A stretch of 64,000 nt of DNA from Streptomonospora mangrovi (GCF_027604915.1 NZ_JAJAQC010000019.1:62001-126000); one strand, 5' to 3'. Shown: positions 30,392-38,937, counted from the first letter of the stretch. Made by a program: numbers and translations. The notes: generated from the sequence alone by a model not told the origin.

Positions 30392-31648
30392 ATGACGGGG
30401 GTGGCAGAGGCGGCCGTCCGGCAGGAGGCCGGGGAGCGGCGCCGGACCGTGTGGGTCGACATCGTGATCCCGGTCTACAACGAGGAGCGGTCGCTGCCCG
30501 GGTGCCTGGAGGTGCTGTGCGCGCACCTGGCCGAGCGGATGCCGTTCCAGTGGTGCGTCACCGTTGTCGACAACGCCAGCACCGACCGCACCCTGGCCGT
30601 GGCCAACGAACTGGCCGCGGCGATGGACAAGGTGCGGGTGCTGCACCTGGACCGCAAGGGGCGCGGGCTGGCGCTGCGCACCGCGTGGGGCTACAGCGAC
30701 GCCGACGTGGTGGTCTACATGGACGTGGACCTCTCGACCGGCCTGGACGCGCTACTCCCGCTGATCGCGCCGCTGGTCAACGGGCACTCTGACATCGCCA
30801 TCGGCAGCCGCCTGGCGCCGGGCGCGCGGACCGTGCGCGGCGGCCGGCGCGAGCTGATCTCGCGGGCCTACAACGCGGTGATCCGCTGCACCCACGGCGC
30901 CCGGTTCTCCGACGCCCAGTGCGGGTTCAAGGCCGCGCGCACCGACGTCATCCGCCCGCTGCTTGGGCACGTGCGCGACGACGCGTGGTTCTTCGACACC
31001 GAACTGCTGCTGCTGGCCGAGCACAACGGGCTGCGGGTGCACGAGGTCCCCGTCGACTGGATCGAGGACGTCGACACCCGGGTCGACGTCGTGCGCACCG
31101 CGCTCGACGACCTCGCCGGGCTGGTGCGGGTGGCCCGCGCCAAGGCCACCGGCGCCGCTCGGGTACCCGGGCTGCCGCGCCGCCCCGCGCCCCGGCCGGC
31201 GCATCCGCAGGCCGTGCTCGCCCCGCCGCGCGGCGGGCTGACCTGGCAGTTGGTGTCGTTCGGGCTGATCGGCGCGGTGTCGACCGTGGCCACCGCGCTC
31301 CTCTACGCCCTGCTGCGCGCCTGGCTGCCGCCGCTGGCGGCCAACCTCGCCGCCCTGGTCGCCACGACCCTGTGGAACACCGAGGCCAACCGGCGCTACA
31401 CGTTCACCCGCCCGGCGGGCGCGCGCGGGCGCGCCCACGTCCAGGGGCTGGTCGTGTTCGGCCTGTACTACGCGCTCACCTCGGGCGCGCTGCTGGCGCT
31501 GCACGCGCTCACCCCCGATCCCGCCCGATGGCTGGAGGTCGCCGTCCTCGTGGTGTCGTCCGTCGCCGGAACGGCGCTGCGCTTCGTGCTGCTGCGGTCG
31601 TGGGTGTTTCGCACCCGCGCCGCGTCCCCCAAGGAGGAGAACCGATGA
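30392..31648 (+). CDS. Bifunctional family 2 glycosyltransferase / GtrA membrane protein
   Basis: 418 residues. The N-terminal GT2 domain (about 20-235) resembles polyprenyl-phosphate sugar synthases: VDIVIPVYNEERSLPGCL, VVDNASTDRT, the DxD motif YMDVDLSTGLDALL, SQCGFKA-type segment (DAQCGFKAARTDV) and FFDTELLLLAE. A Pro-rich linker leads to a GtrA domain with four membrane helices (about 275-405). It probably makes polyprenyl-phosphate-linked sugar and helps flip it. A GTG three codons upstream is an alternative start. It overlaps the GT39 gene by four bases (ATGA). Confidence 0.92.
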   Translation: MTGVAEAAVRQEAGERRRTVWVDIVIPVYNEERSLPGCLEVLCAHLAERMPFQWCVTVVDNASTDRTLAVANELAAAMDKVRVLHLDRKGRGLALRTAWGYSDADVVVYMDVDLSTGLDALLPLIAPLVNGHSDIAIGSRLAPGARTVRGGRRELISRAYNAVIRCTHGARFSDAQCGFKAARTDVIRPLLGHVRDDAWFFDTELLLLAEHNGLRVHEVPVDWIEDVDTRVDVVRTALDDLAGLVRVARAKATGAARVPGLPRRPAPRPAHPQAVLAPPRGGLTWQLVSFGLIGAVSTVATALLYALLRAWLPPLAANLAALVATTLWNTEANRRYTFTRPAGARGRAHVQGLVVFGLYYALTSGALLALHALTPDPARWLEVAVLVVSSVAGTALRFVLLRSWVFRTRAASPKEENR

Positions 31649-33975
31649 CCCACCGCACCGCGACCGCGCCCGCTCCGCGCGCGACCGCACCGCCCGCGCC
31701 GGCGGCCCGCCCGCCCTGGCGCCGCTGGCGGCCCTGGGCGCTGGCGGCGGTCTGCGGCCTGGCCGCGGCGCTGTACCTGTGGGGGATCGGCGGGTCGTGG
31801 GGCAACACCTACTACACCGCCGCCGTGAAGTCGATGTCGACCAGTTGGGAGAACTTCTTCTTCGGCAGCCTCGACGCCGCCGGAGTGGTGACGGTCGACA
31901 AGCCGCCGATGGCGCTGTGGGTGCAGGTCGCCTCGGTGAAGCTGCTGGGGTTCTCCAAGGTCGCCGTGCAGCTCCCCCAGGCCATCGCCGGGGTCGCCGC
32001 CGTGTTCCTGCTGCACCGCACGGTGCGGCGCTGGGCGGGCGAGAACGCCGCCCTGCTGGCGGCGCTGATCCTGGCGCTGACCCCGATCACCGTGGCCATC
32101 AACCGCATCAACAACCCCGACACGCTGCTGGTGCTGCTGGTCGTCGGCGCGGCCTACGCCATGACGCGGGCGGCCGAGGGGCCGCGCGCCACCGCCTGGA
32201 CGGCCCTGGCGGCCTTCCTGGTGGGCTGCGGGTTCCTCACCAAGATGCTCCAGGCGTGGATGGTGCTGCCCGCGTTCGTGCCGGCCTACCTGATCGCGAG
32301 CCGGGCGCCGTGGCCGCGCAGGGCGCTGGACCTCGGCGTGGCCGGGGTGGTCCTGGTGGCGAGTTCGTTCTGGTGGGTGGCGCTGACCGCGCTGTGGCCC
32401 GCGCCCAAGCCCTACATCGGCGGCAGCACCGACGGCTCGGCCTGGGACCTGGTGTTCGGCTACAACGGCTTCGGCCGGATCTTCGGCGGCGGCGCGGGCG
32501 GGCCGGGCGGCGGCGCGCCCTCGGGCGCGGCGGAGGCGGCCGCCGGCACCGCGAGCGACGCCGCCCAAGGCATGCCCGGCGGGGGCGGCGGTCCGGGCGG
32601 CGGGTTTTCCGGCCAGGCCGGGATCCTGCGAATGTTCAACGACCAGCTCGCCGGCCAGATTAGCTGGCTGCTGCCGCTGTGCGGCCTGGTGCTGGCGGCG
32701 GTGGCGGTGTCGGCGGTGCTGCGGCGCCGCGCGGGCCGCCCGCTCGACCGGCGCGGCGCGGCGGGCTGGGTGCTGTGGGGCGGCTGGCTGGTCGTGGTCG
32801 GCCTGGTGCTCAGCTTCGCGCAGGGCACCATGCACCCCTACTACACCACCATGCTCGCCCCCGCGATCGCCGCCGTGGCCGGCGCCGGGCTGGTGCGGTT
32901 CTGGGCGTGGTACCGGCGCCCGGCGGGCCGCGCGTGGCTGCTGCTGCCGCTGGCGGTCCTGACCACCGCCGCCTGGTCGTCGGCGGTCGTCTGGCGTACA
33001 CCGGAGTGGCACGTCTGGGCCGGGTACCTGGTGATCGGGCTCGCCGCGGTGGCGGTGGTCCTGCTGGTGGTGCAGCGGCTGGGCGGCCGACGCGGGCTGG
33101 CGCGGGCCGCGCTCGCGCTCGGCCTGGCGGCCGTGCTGGCGGTCCCGGCCGCGTGGTCGGGGCTGGCGGCGACGGCCGCCTCGGGGGCGATGAACGGCTC
33201 CAACCCCATGGCCGGCCCCGCCGACAGCATGGGCGGCGGCCCCGGCGGCATGGGCGGCATGGGCGGCGGCCAGGACGACCAGGATGAGGACGCCCAGGGC
33301 GGCAACTCCCAGGGCGGCGCCGCGGGGACGCCCCCGGGCGGTGCCCAGGGCGGCCCGCCGTCCGGGGGGTCGCAGGGCGCTTTCCCGCAGGGGCAGGCCC
33401 CCCAGGGCGCGGACCAGGCCGAGGGCGCGGCCGGCCAGGACGCCTCCTCCGGCGGGACGGGCGCGCCCGGCGGTCCGGGCGGCGGCGGGGCGTCGCTGAC
33501 CGACGAGCAGAGCCGGATGCTGGCCTACGTCGCGGAGAACGCGGGCGAGGCCGCGGTCCCGCTCGCGGTGGAGGGCGGCGCCATGAGCGCGACGTCCTAC
33601 ATCATCAACTCCGACCTCGCGGTGGTCGGTATGGGCGGGTTCACCGGCTCCGACGACGCGCCCTCGGTCGAGCAGCTCGCCCAGTGGAAGGAGTCGGGCG
33701 ACATCGGGTTCGTCCTGCTCGGCGGCGGCATGGGAGCGGGCGGCGGCGCGCCGGGCGGTGCGACCGCCGATGCCGACGAATCCGGCAGCGCGGCCACCGG
33801 TGACACCGGCGACGCGGCCGCGTCGGGCGGCGCGGACGGATCCCAGCCCGCCGCGGGCCCGATGGCCGGCGGCAGCCAGCGCCAGGAGTGGGTCCAGGAG
33901 AACTGCACCCTGGTCGACCCGTCGGCCTGGGGCGGATCCGACGACAGCGGCCTCCAGTTGTACGCCTGCGGCTGA
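31645..33975 (+). CDS. Family 39-type membrane glycosyltransferase (ArnT/mannosyltransferase-like)
   Basis: 776 residues. Multiple membrane helices with the GT39/ArnT pattern: GNTYYTAAVKSMSTSWENFFFGSLDAAGVVTVDKPPMALW (loop with acidic residues near residues 50-90), RINNPDTLLVLLVVGAAY, FLTKMLQAW, MHPYYTTMLAPAIAA. These enzymes move a sugar from a polyprenyl-phosphate donor on the outer face of the membrane; the GT2-GtrA gene just upstream would supply the donor. Gly/Met/Gln-rich low-complexity segments occur at about 278-325 and 515-615, plus a Gly/Ala-rich part near 690-740. Strong AAGGAGGAG before the ATG. Confidence 0.9.
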   Translation: MTHRTATAPAPRATAPPAPAARPPWRRWRPWALAAVCGLAAALYLWGIGGSWGNTYYTAAVKSMSTSWENFFFGSLDAAGVVTVDKPPMALWVQVASVKLLGFSKVAVQLPQAIAGVAAVFLLHRTVRRWAGENAALLAALILALTPITVAINRINNPDTLLVLLVVGAAYAMTRAAEGPRATAWTALAAFLVGCGFLTKMLQAWMVLPAFVPAYLIASRAPWPRRALDLGVAGVVLVASSFWWVALTALWPAPKPYIGGSTDGSAWDLVFGYNGFGRIFGGGAGGPGGGAPSGAAEAAAGTASDAAQGMPGGGGGPGGGFSGQAGILRMFNDQLAGQISWLLPLCGLVLAAVAVSAVLRRRAGRPLDRRGAAGWVLWGGWLVVVGLVLSFAQGTMHPYYTTMLAPAIAAVAGAGLVRFWAWYRRPAGRAWLLLPLAVLTTAAWSSAVVWRTPEWHVWAGYLVIGLAAVAVVLLVVQRLGGRRGLARAALALGLAAVLAVPAAWSGLAATAASGAMNGSNPMAGPADSMGGGPGGMGGMGGGQDDQDEDAQGGNSQGGAAGTPPGGAQGGPPSGGSQGAFPQGQAPQGADQAEGAAGQDASSGGTGAPGGPGGGGASLTDEQSRMLAYVAENAGEAAVPLAVEGGAMSATSYIINSDLAVVGMGGFTGSDDAPSVEQLAQWKESGDIGFVLLGGGMGAGGGAPGGATADADESGSAATGDTGDAAASGGADGSQPAAGPMAGGSQRQEWVQENCTLVDPSAWGGSDDSGLQLYACG

Positions 33976-33994
33976 GCCGCCGACCCGCCCACCC

Positions 33995-34038
33995 CGGCGG
34001 GGCCGCCCTCCGGAACCCTCCGGTCGGCGGCCCCGCCG
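33995..34038. terminator. Terminator after the glycosyltransferase operon
   Basis: A 13-bp perfect stem (arms 33995-34007 and 34026-34038, CGGCGGGGCCGCC type) with an 18-base loop, 20 bases after the GT39 stop. Confidence 0.65.
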
Positions 34039-34084
34039 CCCCGCGCACAGCAGCGGACCCCGCGCTCCCCCGCGCCCCTGGGAA

Positions 34085-34121
34085 GTCGCCATGTCGACAT
34101 GCGGACAGGTCGCCATACCGG
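34085..34121. repeat. Dispersed intergenic repeat, copy near 34.1 kb
   Basis: Contains ATGTCGACATGCGG followed by ACAGGTCGCCATACCGG. The 14-base core is shared, with one or two changes, with copies near 41.0 and 47.4 kb. Confidence 0.55.
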
Positions 34122-34254
34122 TTCCGAGCGTCCGAAACACCATCCCACGCCCCCGGCACGCGGTGCGCCCCCTCCGGGCCGGCGCCCCGCCCGGCCCGAT
34201 CCGGCCACACCCGCCCCTTCCACCGGTGCGGGGCGGTGACACTACGCTGACCGG

Positions 34255-35244
34255 ATGGGGTGGGCGGACATCACTGCGGAATCCGTTCTCCAGGCCATGG
34301 CCGAATGCGACCGCCTGGGGCGCGACACCTTCCTCAACCACTACGGGTACAAGCCCGCACGCGCCTACGTGGTGGTCCACCTGGGCCGGGAGTACGACTC
34401 CAAGGCGATCGTCGGCGTGGCGCACCGGTATGCCGGCGGCAGGGCCCTGCGGCCCGCGGAGTTCTCCGGCGGAGAGCAGACCGTGGGGCGGCGGCTGCGC
34501 GAACTGGGCTTCGACGTCCGCACGGAGCGCGAACCCGCCTGGGTGTGGGACGAACTGCTGCTGGCGTGCGGGCTGGTGGACGACCGCGGCTGGACGGGCC
34601 CTCCGGCGGACGACCCCGGGGTGCGCGCGCTGTCCGACCTCCTGCGGCGGCTGCGGATGTACCCGCCGGGCACGCGCGGGTCCGGGTTCCGCGGCGCGGC
34701 GGAGGTCGCGCGCGTCTGCGCCGACGCCGTGCGCGTGCGCACCGCGATGGAGGCCGGGCGGAGCGGCGGCGCCCGGATGCTGCGCGAGGTCGTGCGCCGC
34801 TTCGTGGACGACCCCGAGGCGACGCGCGGCGCCGTGCGCGAGATCCGGGAGTGGGCCGGGGACGACGAGGTGGCGGGCCTGGCGCCGGTGGACGAGGACG
34901 ACTCGTGGGTGGAGTGGCCCAGTGCGGTCGAGGGCCACCTCCGGCTGCGGCTCCAGTACTCCCGGGAGCGGAGCCGGCCGCTGCGCAACGCCAAGGTGGA
35001 GTGGGCCCGCCGCCACGGCCTGCCCATCGCCTGCGAGGTGTGCGGGTTCGACTTCGGGCGCAGGTACGGGCCGCGCGGCGAGGGGTACATCGAGATCCAC
35101 CACGTGGTCCCGCTGCACCACGCCGGCGCCGGCGAGAACACGCTGGACGACCTCGCGATGCTGTGCGCCAACTGCCACCGCATGATCCACGCCAAGCAGC
35201 CGTGGATCACCGTGGCCGAGCTGCGGGCCCTGGTCCGGGGCTAG
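34255..35244 (+). CDS. HNH endonuclease with McrA-type N-terminal head domain
   Basis: 329 residues. The N-terminal domain (about 5-90) has ITAESVLQAMAECDRLGRD, REYDSKAIVGVAHRYAGG and PAEFSGGEQTVGRRLRELGF, the pattern of the head domain in ScoMcrA-like modification-dependent enzymes. A helical middle (about 110-230) follows. The C-terminal HNH nuclease has zinc-knuckle cysteines Cys260/Cys263 and Cys304/Cys307 with His282-His283 (IEIHHVVPLH, MLCANCHRMIH). No SRA or sulfur-binding domain is evident, so it is shorter than ScoMcrA (about 520 residues). No methylase or partner gene is nearby. ATG start without a clear Shine-Dalgarno. Type IV restriction is inferred. Confidence 0.85.
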   Translation: MGWADITAESVLQAMAECDRLGRDTFLNHYGYKPARAYVVVHLGREYDSKAIVGVAHRYAGGRALRPAEFSGGEQTVGRRLRELGFDVRTEREPAWVWDELLLACGLVDDRGWTGPPADDPGVRALSDLLRRLRMYPPGTRGSGFRGAAEVARVCADAVRVRTAMEAGRSGGARMLREVVRRFVDDPEATRGAVREIREWAGDDEVAGLAPVDEDDSWVEWPSAVEGHLRLRLQYSRERSRPLRNAKVEWARRHGLPIACEVCGFDFGRRYGPRGEGYIEIHHVVPLHHAGAGENTLDDLAMLCANCHRMIHAKQPWITVAELRALVRG

Positions 35245-35264
35245 CGCGGCCCCCGGGGCGGGGG

Positions 35265-35296
35265 GACATGTCGGTATGTCGGCGGGTCGGTTTGTC
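35265..35296. repeat. Dispersed intergenic repeat, copy near 35.3 kb
   Basis: GACATGTCGGTATGTCGGCG followed by GGTCGGTTTGTC, between the convergent HNH and thioredoxin genes. An isolated perfect DnaA box TTGTCCACA lies nearby at 35369-35377. Confidence 0.5.
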
Positions 35297-35454
35297 ACCA
35301 GGGCCTCCTGGGGCGGCGGGAGTGGTGCACGCCCCAGTGTGCGGCCGGACCGGGCGGGGCCGCGTTGGTTGTCCACAGGCTGTGGAGGCCGTGGAGGCTG
35401 CGGGCGGGGGCGCCGGGCGCGGCCGGTGGGCCGGGCGCGGCGCCCCTGCGGGGG

Positions 35455-35802
35455 TCACTGGTCCGGCGCGTCGACCAGGTCGGCCAGGAGGCGGGACTTC
35501 GGGCGGGCGCCCACGACCACCCGCACCGGGCGGCCGCCGCGGAACAGCATCAGCGTCGGCAGCGACATCACCTGGTACTCGCGCGGGGTGAGCGGGTTCT
35601 CGTCGCTGTTCATCTTCACGACGGTCAGGGAGTCGGCGCGCTCGGCGGCGATCTCCTCCAGCACGGGCGCGATCATGTGGCACGGCGGGCACCACTCCGC
35701 CCAGAAATCCACCAGCACCGGCCCATCGGCGTTGAGGACGCGCTCCTCGAAGTCCGCGTCGGTGACCGCGGTGATCCGGCCGGACACATCCGTCTGTGGC
35801 AT
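35455..35802 (-). CDS. Thioredoxin-family protein (WCPPC)
   Basis: 115 residues. Thioredoxin fold with VLVDFWAEWCPPCHMIAPVLEEIAA; the redox pair is Cys38-Cys41 but the dipeptide is Pro-Pro instead of Gly-Pro, which usually shifts the redox potential. Cis-proline motif SLPTLMLF. The ATG overlaps the stop of the MerR gene (TAATG), so it is translated with its probable regulator. Likely a stress-induced accessory thioredoxin. Confidence 0.93.
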   Translation of the reverse strand: MPQTDVSGRITAVTDADFEERVLNADGPVLVDFWAEWCPPCHMIAPVLEEIAAERADSLTVVKMNSDENPLTPREYQVMSLPTLMLFRGGRPVRVVVGARPKSRLLADLVDAPDQ

Positions 35803-36218
35803 TACGGCTCCTCGTCGCCTGGGGTATCGCCGGGGAGCGGCCCGGTCATGTTGCACACGGCCGGCTGCCGCTCCAGCGCGTCGGTGAGCTTGACGACCAG
35901 GTCCGCCCGCACCGCCTTCAGCCGGTCGATGAAGGCGTCCACGTCGGCCAGCTTGCGGCGGTACACCTCGATCGAGTCGGGGCAGGAGTCGCCGGTCTCG
36001 TGCCCCGAGCGCAGGCACTCCACGAACGGCCGGGTGTCGTCGAGGCTGAACCCCACCGCCTGGAGGGTCAGGATCTCACTGACCAGGCGGTAGTCCTCCT
36101 CGTCGTAGTCCCGGTAGCCGTTGGCCGCGCGCCGCGCGCTCAGCAGGCCCTGGGACTCGTAGAACCGCAGCGCTCGGGTGGTGGTCCCGGCGCGTCTGGC
36201 GAGTTCACCGATGCGCAT
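35802..36218 (-). CDS. MerR-family transcriptional regulator
   Basis: 138 residues. The N-terminal winged helix-turn-helix is MRIGELARRAGTTTRALRFYESQGLL, followed by ANGYRDYDEEDYRLVSEILTLQAVGFSLDD, the canonical MerR pattern. A coiled-coil dimerisation helix follows. The effector region has three cysteines: ECLRSGHETGDSCPDS and AVCNMTG. Co-translated with the WCPPC thioredoxin (one-base overlap), suggesting thiol or redox control. A near-perfect operator lies upstream of the start. Confidence 0.92.
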   Translation of the reverse strand: MRIGELARRAGTTTRALRFYESQGLLSARRAANGYRDYDEEDYRLVSEILTLQAVGFSLDDTRPFVECLRSGHETGDSCPDSIEVYRRKLADVDAFIDRLKAVRADLVVKLTDALERQPAVCNMTGPLPGDTPGDEEP

Positions 36219-36233
36219 GCCTACGACGGTAGA

Positions 36234-36253
36234 CCTTGACGTCAACGTCAAGG
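36234..36253. promoter_or_regulatory. MerR-type operator
   Basis: Inverted repeat CCTTGACGT-CA-ACGTCAAGG (9-bp arms, 2-base centre) 16 bases upstream of the merR ATG. It contains a TTGAC -35-like element in the same strand as the gene, as expected for autoregulation by a MerR protein. Confidence 0.7.
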
Positions 36254-36304
36254 CAAGGCCGGCGGCGGAGCGGCCCGGCGCTCCGCCGCGCGCCGGGACG
36301 GGGT

Positions 36305-36838
36305 TCAGGACGGCTGCTTCGACGCCGCGCGTACCATCCGCAACTGACCGATCTCGGCGACGTTCTTCATCAGCTCGGCGTTGAGCCACGCCAGCGTGTG
36401 CCCCACGGTCATGTCCGGGTCTTCCTGCCAGGGGAAGCGCGCGGGGGCGTCCAGGTCGGCGTCCGCCAGATCCTCCAGCACCGACGCCCACTCCGCCCGC
36501 AGCCCGCGCAGCCACGCCACGCTCGCCTCGCCCGGCCCCGGCCACACGACGTCGTCGCGCTCCCGGGGCGGGCGGCCCTGCGCGTGGTCCAGCGCCACGC
36601 TCCACCACCAGCCGATGTGCCAGGTCACCCACGCGACGGTGGGCACGGGGACGGGATCGGGCTCGGTGTCGGACCAGTCGGGGCGCCAGGTGCCGGTGGC
36701 GTCCTGGCGCATCGTCCAGCAGATGTCGGCCGGCTCCCACAGGAAGTCGTCCGGCCCGAGCCGCTCCAGGTGGTACTCGAACAGGGACCAGGTCATGTCG
36801 AACTGCCAGCGCAGCAGTTCGCGTCGTGTTGTCGGCAT
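36305..36838 (-). CDS. DinB-superfamily protein
   Basis: 177 residues. A four-helix DinB/YfiT-like fold is indicated by LLRWQFDMTWSLFEYHLERLGPDDFLW, TVAWVTWHIGWWWSVALDHAQG and PDMTVGHTLAWLNAELMKNVAEIGQLRMVR; the three histidines (in WHIGWW, VGHTLAW and an N-terminal position replaced here) hint at a metal site. These proteins are often thiol-dependent transferases or stress proteins; the substrate is unknown. ATG start. Confidence 0.85.
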   Translation of the reverse strand: MPTTRRELLRWQFDMTWSLFEYHLERLGPDDFLWEPADICWTMRQDATGTWRPDWSDTEPDPVPVPTVAWVTWHIGWWWSVALDHAQGRPPRERDDVVWPGPGEASVAWLRGLRAEWASVLEDLADADLDAPARFPWQEDPDMTVGHTLAWLNAELMKNVAEIGQLRMVRAASKQPS

Positions 36839-36895
36839 GCGCGCCAGGCTTCCACGCGGGCCCGCGCGGCGGGAAGCGGTTTTCCCCCGCGCGGA

Positions 36896-37681
36896 TCAGC
36901 GCGGCGGCCGGGGGCCGGCGGCCGCGCCGGGCAGGCCGCGCAGGCGCGCGTGCGCCTCGATGAGGGAGGGCCCGTACCAGGTCAGCAGCCGCCCGCTGAC
37001 CAGCGCGGTCGGCACCCGGCCGAACGCCTCCGGCCCGTCGTCGCCGGAGAACGGGTAGGGCTCGTCCGGCAGCAGGACGAGGTCGACCCCGGCGCGCTCG
37101 ATGTCGGCGAGGGCCACGCGGGGATAGCGGCCGGGTCCGTCGGCGAACGCGTTGGCCAGGCCGAGCCGGCCCACCAGGTCGCCGGTGAAGGTTCGGGCGC
37201 CCACCACCATCCACGGGTCGCGCCACACCGGCACCGCCACCCGCGCCCGCGCCGCCGGCGGCGGCCCCGCCCACAGCCGCGCGGCCGCCGCCAGCCAGCC
37301 GGGCACCGGCCGGTCCAGGGCGGTGGTGACAAGCCGCTCCAGCGAGGCCAGCGCCTGGGGCACGGACTCGGTCACGGTCACCCACACCGGGATCCCCGCC
37401 TCGCGCAGCCGCCGGACGTCGAGGGCGCGGTTCTCCTCCTTATTGGCGACCACGAGGTCGGGGCGCAGCGCGGCGACGGCGGCGCGGTCGGGGTTCTTCG
37501 TCCCGCGCACCCGGGCGACGGCCAGGCCGGGCGGGTGCGAGCACCAGTCGGTGGCGCCCACCAGCACCTCGGGCCGGGTGCACGCGATCGCCTCGGTCAG
37601 GGACGGCACCAGCGACACCACGCGCGCCACGGGCCCGGGGACGTCGACGGGGTACCCCATGTCGTCGCGCGGCACCGCCAT
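36896..37681 (-). CDS. Helical-backbone metal receptor-like protein (BtuF/cobalamin-binding fold)
   Basis: 261 residues from the ATG at 37681 (GAGGAGGG upstream). The fold matches class III periplasmic binding proteins: ARVVSLVPSLTEAIACTRPEVLVGATDWCSHPP, VARVRGTKNPD, LRPDLVVANKEENRALDVRRLREAGIPVWVT, and a C-terminal lobe with VDLVLLPDEPYPFS. There is no signal peptide, so it is presumably cytoplasmic, unlike BtuF/FhuD. No importer genes are adjacent. Role uncertain; metal-chelate or cobalamin binding is only a family-level guess. Confidence 0.8.
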   Translation of the reverse strand: MAVPRDDMGYPVDVPGPVARVVSLVPSLTEAIACTRPEVLVGATDWCSHPPGLAVARVRGTKNPDRAAVAALRPDLVVANKEENRALDVRRLREAGIPVWVTVTESVPQALASLERLVTTALDRPVPGWLAAAARLWAGPPPAARARVAVPVWRDPWMVVGARTFTGDLVGRLGLANAFADGPGRYPRVALADIERAGVDLVLLPDEPYPFSGDDGPEAFGRVPTALVSGRLLTWYGPSLIEAHARLRGLPGAAAGPRPPR

Positions 37682-37752
37682 CCGCGTCCCTCCTCGCACC
37701 GCACCGGGCGGTCCGCCCCCGCGCCGGTGCCGGGAGCGCGCCGCCCCCGGGG

Positions 37753-38769
37753 TCAGTCGGCGAGGTGGACCAGCATCTTGCCGATGTTCTCGCCGCGCAG
37801 CATGCCCAGAAACGCCTCGGGGGCGGCGTCGATCCCCTCGCGCACGGTCTCCTCGGTGCGCAGGCTCCCGTCGGCCAGCCACGCGCTCGCCCGCCGCGTG
37901 TACTCGGGGACGAGGTGGGTGTAGGACCCCACGAGCATCCCGCGCAGCGACAGCTCCCGCTTGACCGCCAGGAACAGGTTGCTCGGCCCGGGGACGGGTT
38001 CGGTGGCGTTGTAGACGCTGATGGCGCCGACCAGGGCGAACCGCCCGCCGGTGCGGGCGGCGCCGAGGGCCGCCTCCAGGTGGTCGCCGCCCACGTTGTC
38101 GAGGTAGACGTCGATGCCGTCGGGCGCGGCCTTGGCGAGCTGGTCGGCGACGGGACCCGCCTTGTAGTCGATGGCGGCGTCGAAGCCGAAGTCCTCCAGC
38201 AGCATCGCGGTCTTGCGCGGGCCCCCGGCCGACCCGATGACCCGCGAGGCGCCGAGCTTGCGCGCGATCTGCCCGGCGACGCTGCCGACCGCGCCGGCGG
38301 CGGCCGACACGAACACGACGTCGCCCTCGCGCACCGGCGCGACCTCGACCAGGGAGGCGTAGGCGGTGAGGCCGGTGGAGCCGAGCGGGCCCAGGTAGGC
38401 CCGCGCGGGCGCGGTGTCGGCGTCCACGACGGTCGCGGAGGCGGCGTCGAGCACGGCGTACTCCCGCCAGCCGAGGAAGTGGGAGACGGTCGCCCCGACC
38501 GGCACGGAGTCCGCCCGGGAGGCGACGACCTCGCCGACGGCGCCGCCGGTCATGGCCTCGCCGAGCTTGAACGGCGGGATGTAGGACTCGACGTCGTCCA
38601 TCCGGCCGCGCATGTAGGGGTCGACCGACATCCACGTGTTGCGGACGAGGACCTGCCCCTCACCGGGCTCGGGAACCGGAACCTCGGCGATCTCGAAGTC
38701 GGCGAGCGTCGGCTCCCCCTTCGGCCGCGAAGCCAACCGGACCTCGCGCCCCGTGCTCTCCCCCGCCAT
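37753..38769 (-). CDS. NADP-dependent medium-chain oxidoreductase (zinc-independent)
   Basis: 338 residues from the ATG at 38769 with AGGAGG six bases ahead. It belongs to the leukotriene B4 12-hydroxydehydrogenase/CurA-like MDR group: RNTWMSVDPYMRGRMDDVESYIPPF, VSAAAGAVGSVAGQIARKLGASRVIGSAGG (cofactor loop), YLDNVGGDHLEAAL, and GKMLVHL at the end. No zinc-ligand cysteines. It reduces activated C=C bonds of enones or quinones with NADPH. It stands alone between the receptor-like gene and the MFS locus. Confidence 0.92.
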   Translation of the reverse strand: MAGESTGREVRLASRPKGEPTLADFEIAEVPVPEPGEGQVLVRNTWMSVDPYMRGRMDDVESYIPPFKLGEAMTGGAVGEVVASRADSVPVGATVSHFLGWREYAVLDAASATVVDADTAPARAYLGPLGSTGLTAYASLVEVAPVREGDVVFVSAAAGAVGSVAGQIARKLGASRVIGSAGGPRKTAMLLEDFGFDAAIDYKAGPVADQLAKAAPDGIDVYLDNVGGDHLEAALGAARTGGRFALVGAISVYNATEPVPGPSNLFLAVKRELSLRGMLVGSYTHLVPEYTRRASAWLADGSLRTEETVREGIDAAPEAFLGMLRGENIGKMLVHLAD

Positions 38770-38889
38770 GGCATGCCTCCTAGAACTGCGGTGATACGTG
38801 GAACCCCTGTCGGCCACCACCTACCCGACCCGGAAGCGGCCCAACACGTTCCTAACCTCACAGCGGGGCGGAGAAGGGACGGTTGGGGC

Positions 38890-38937
38890 GGCCTGTCCGC
38901 ACATCCCCAAATCGACAAGAAGACGTGCGGACAGGCC
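38890..38937. repeat. 13-bp inverted repeat in the oxidoreductase-MFS spacer
   Basis: Arms 38890-38902 (GGCCTGTCCGCAC) and 38925-38937 (GTGCGGACAGGCC), 22-base centre. The arms share the GCGGACAGG element with the repeat at 34.1 kb. Confidence 0.6.

Noticed and set aside
31468..35376. 1302-codon minus-strand frame over the GT39 and HNH genes
   Set aside because: Shadow frame caused by GC-rich codon structure; no conserved motifs.
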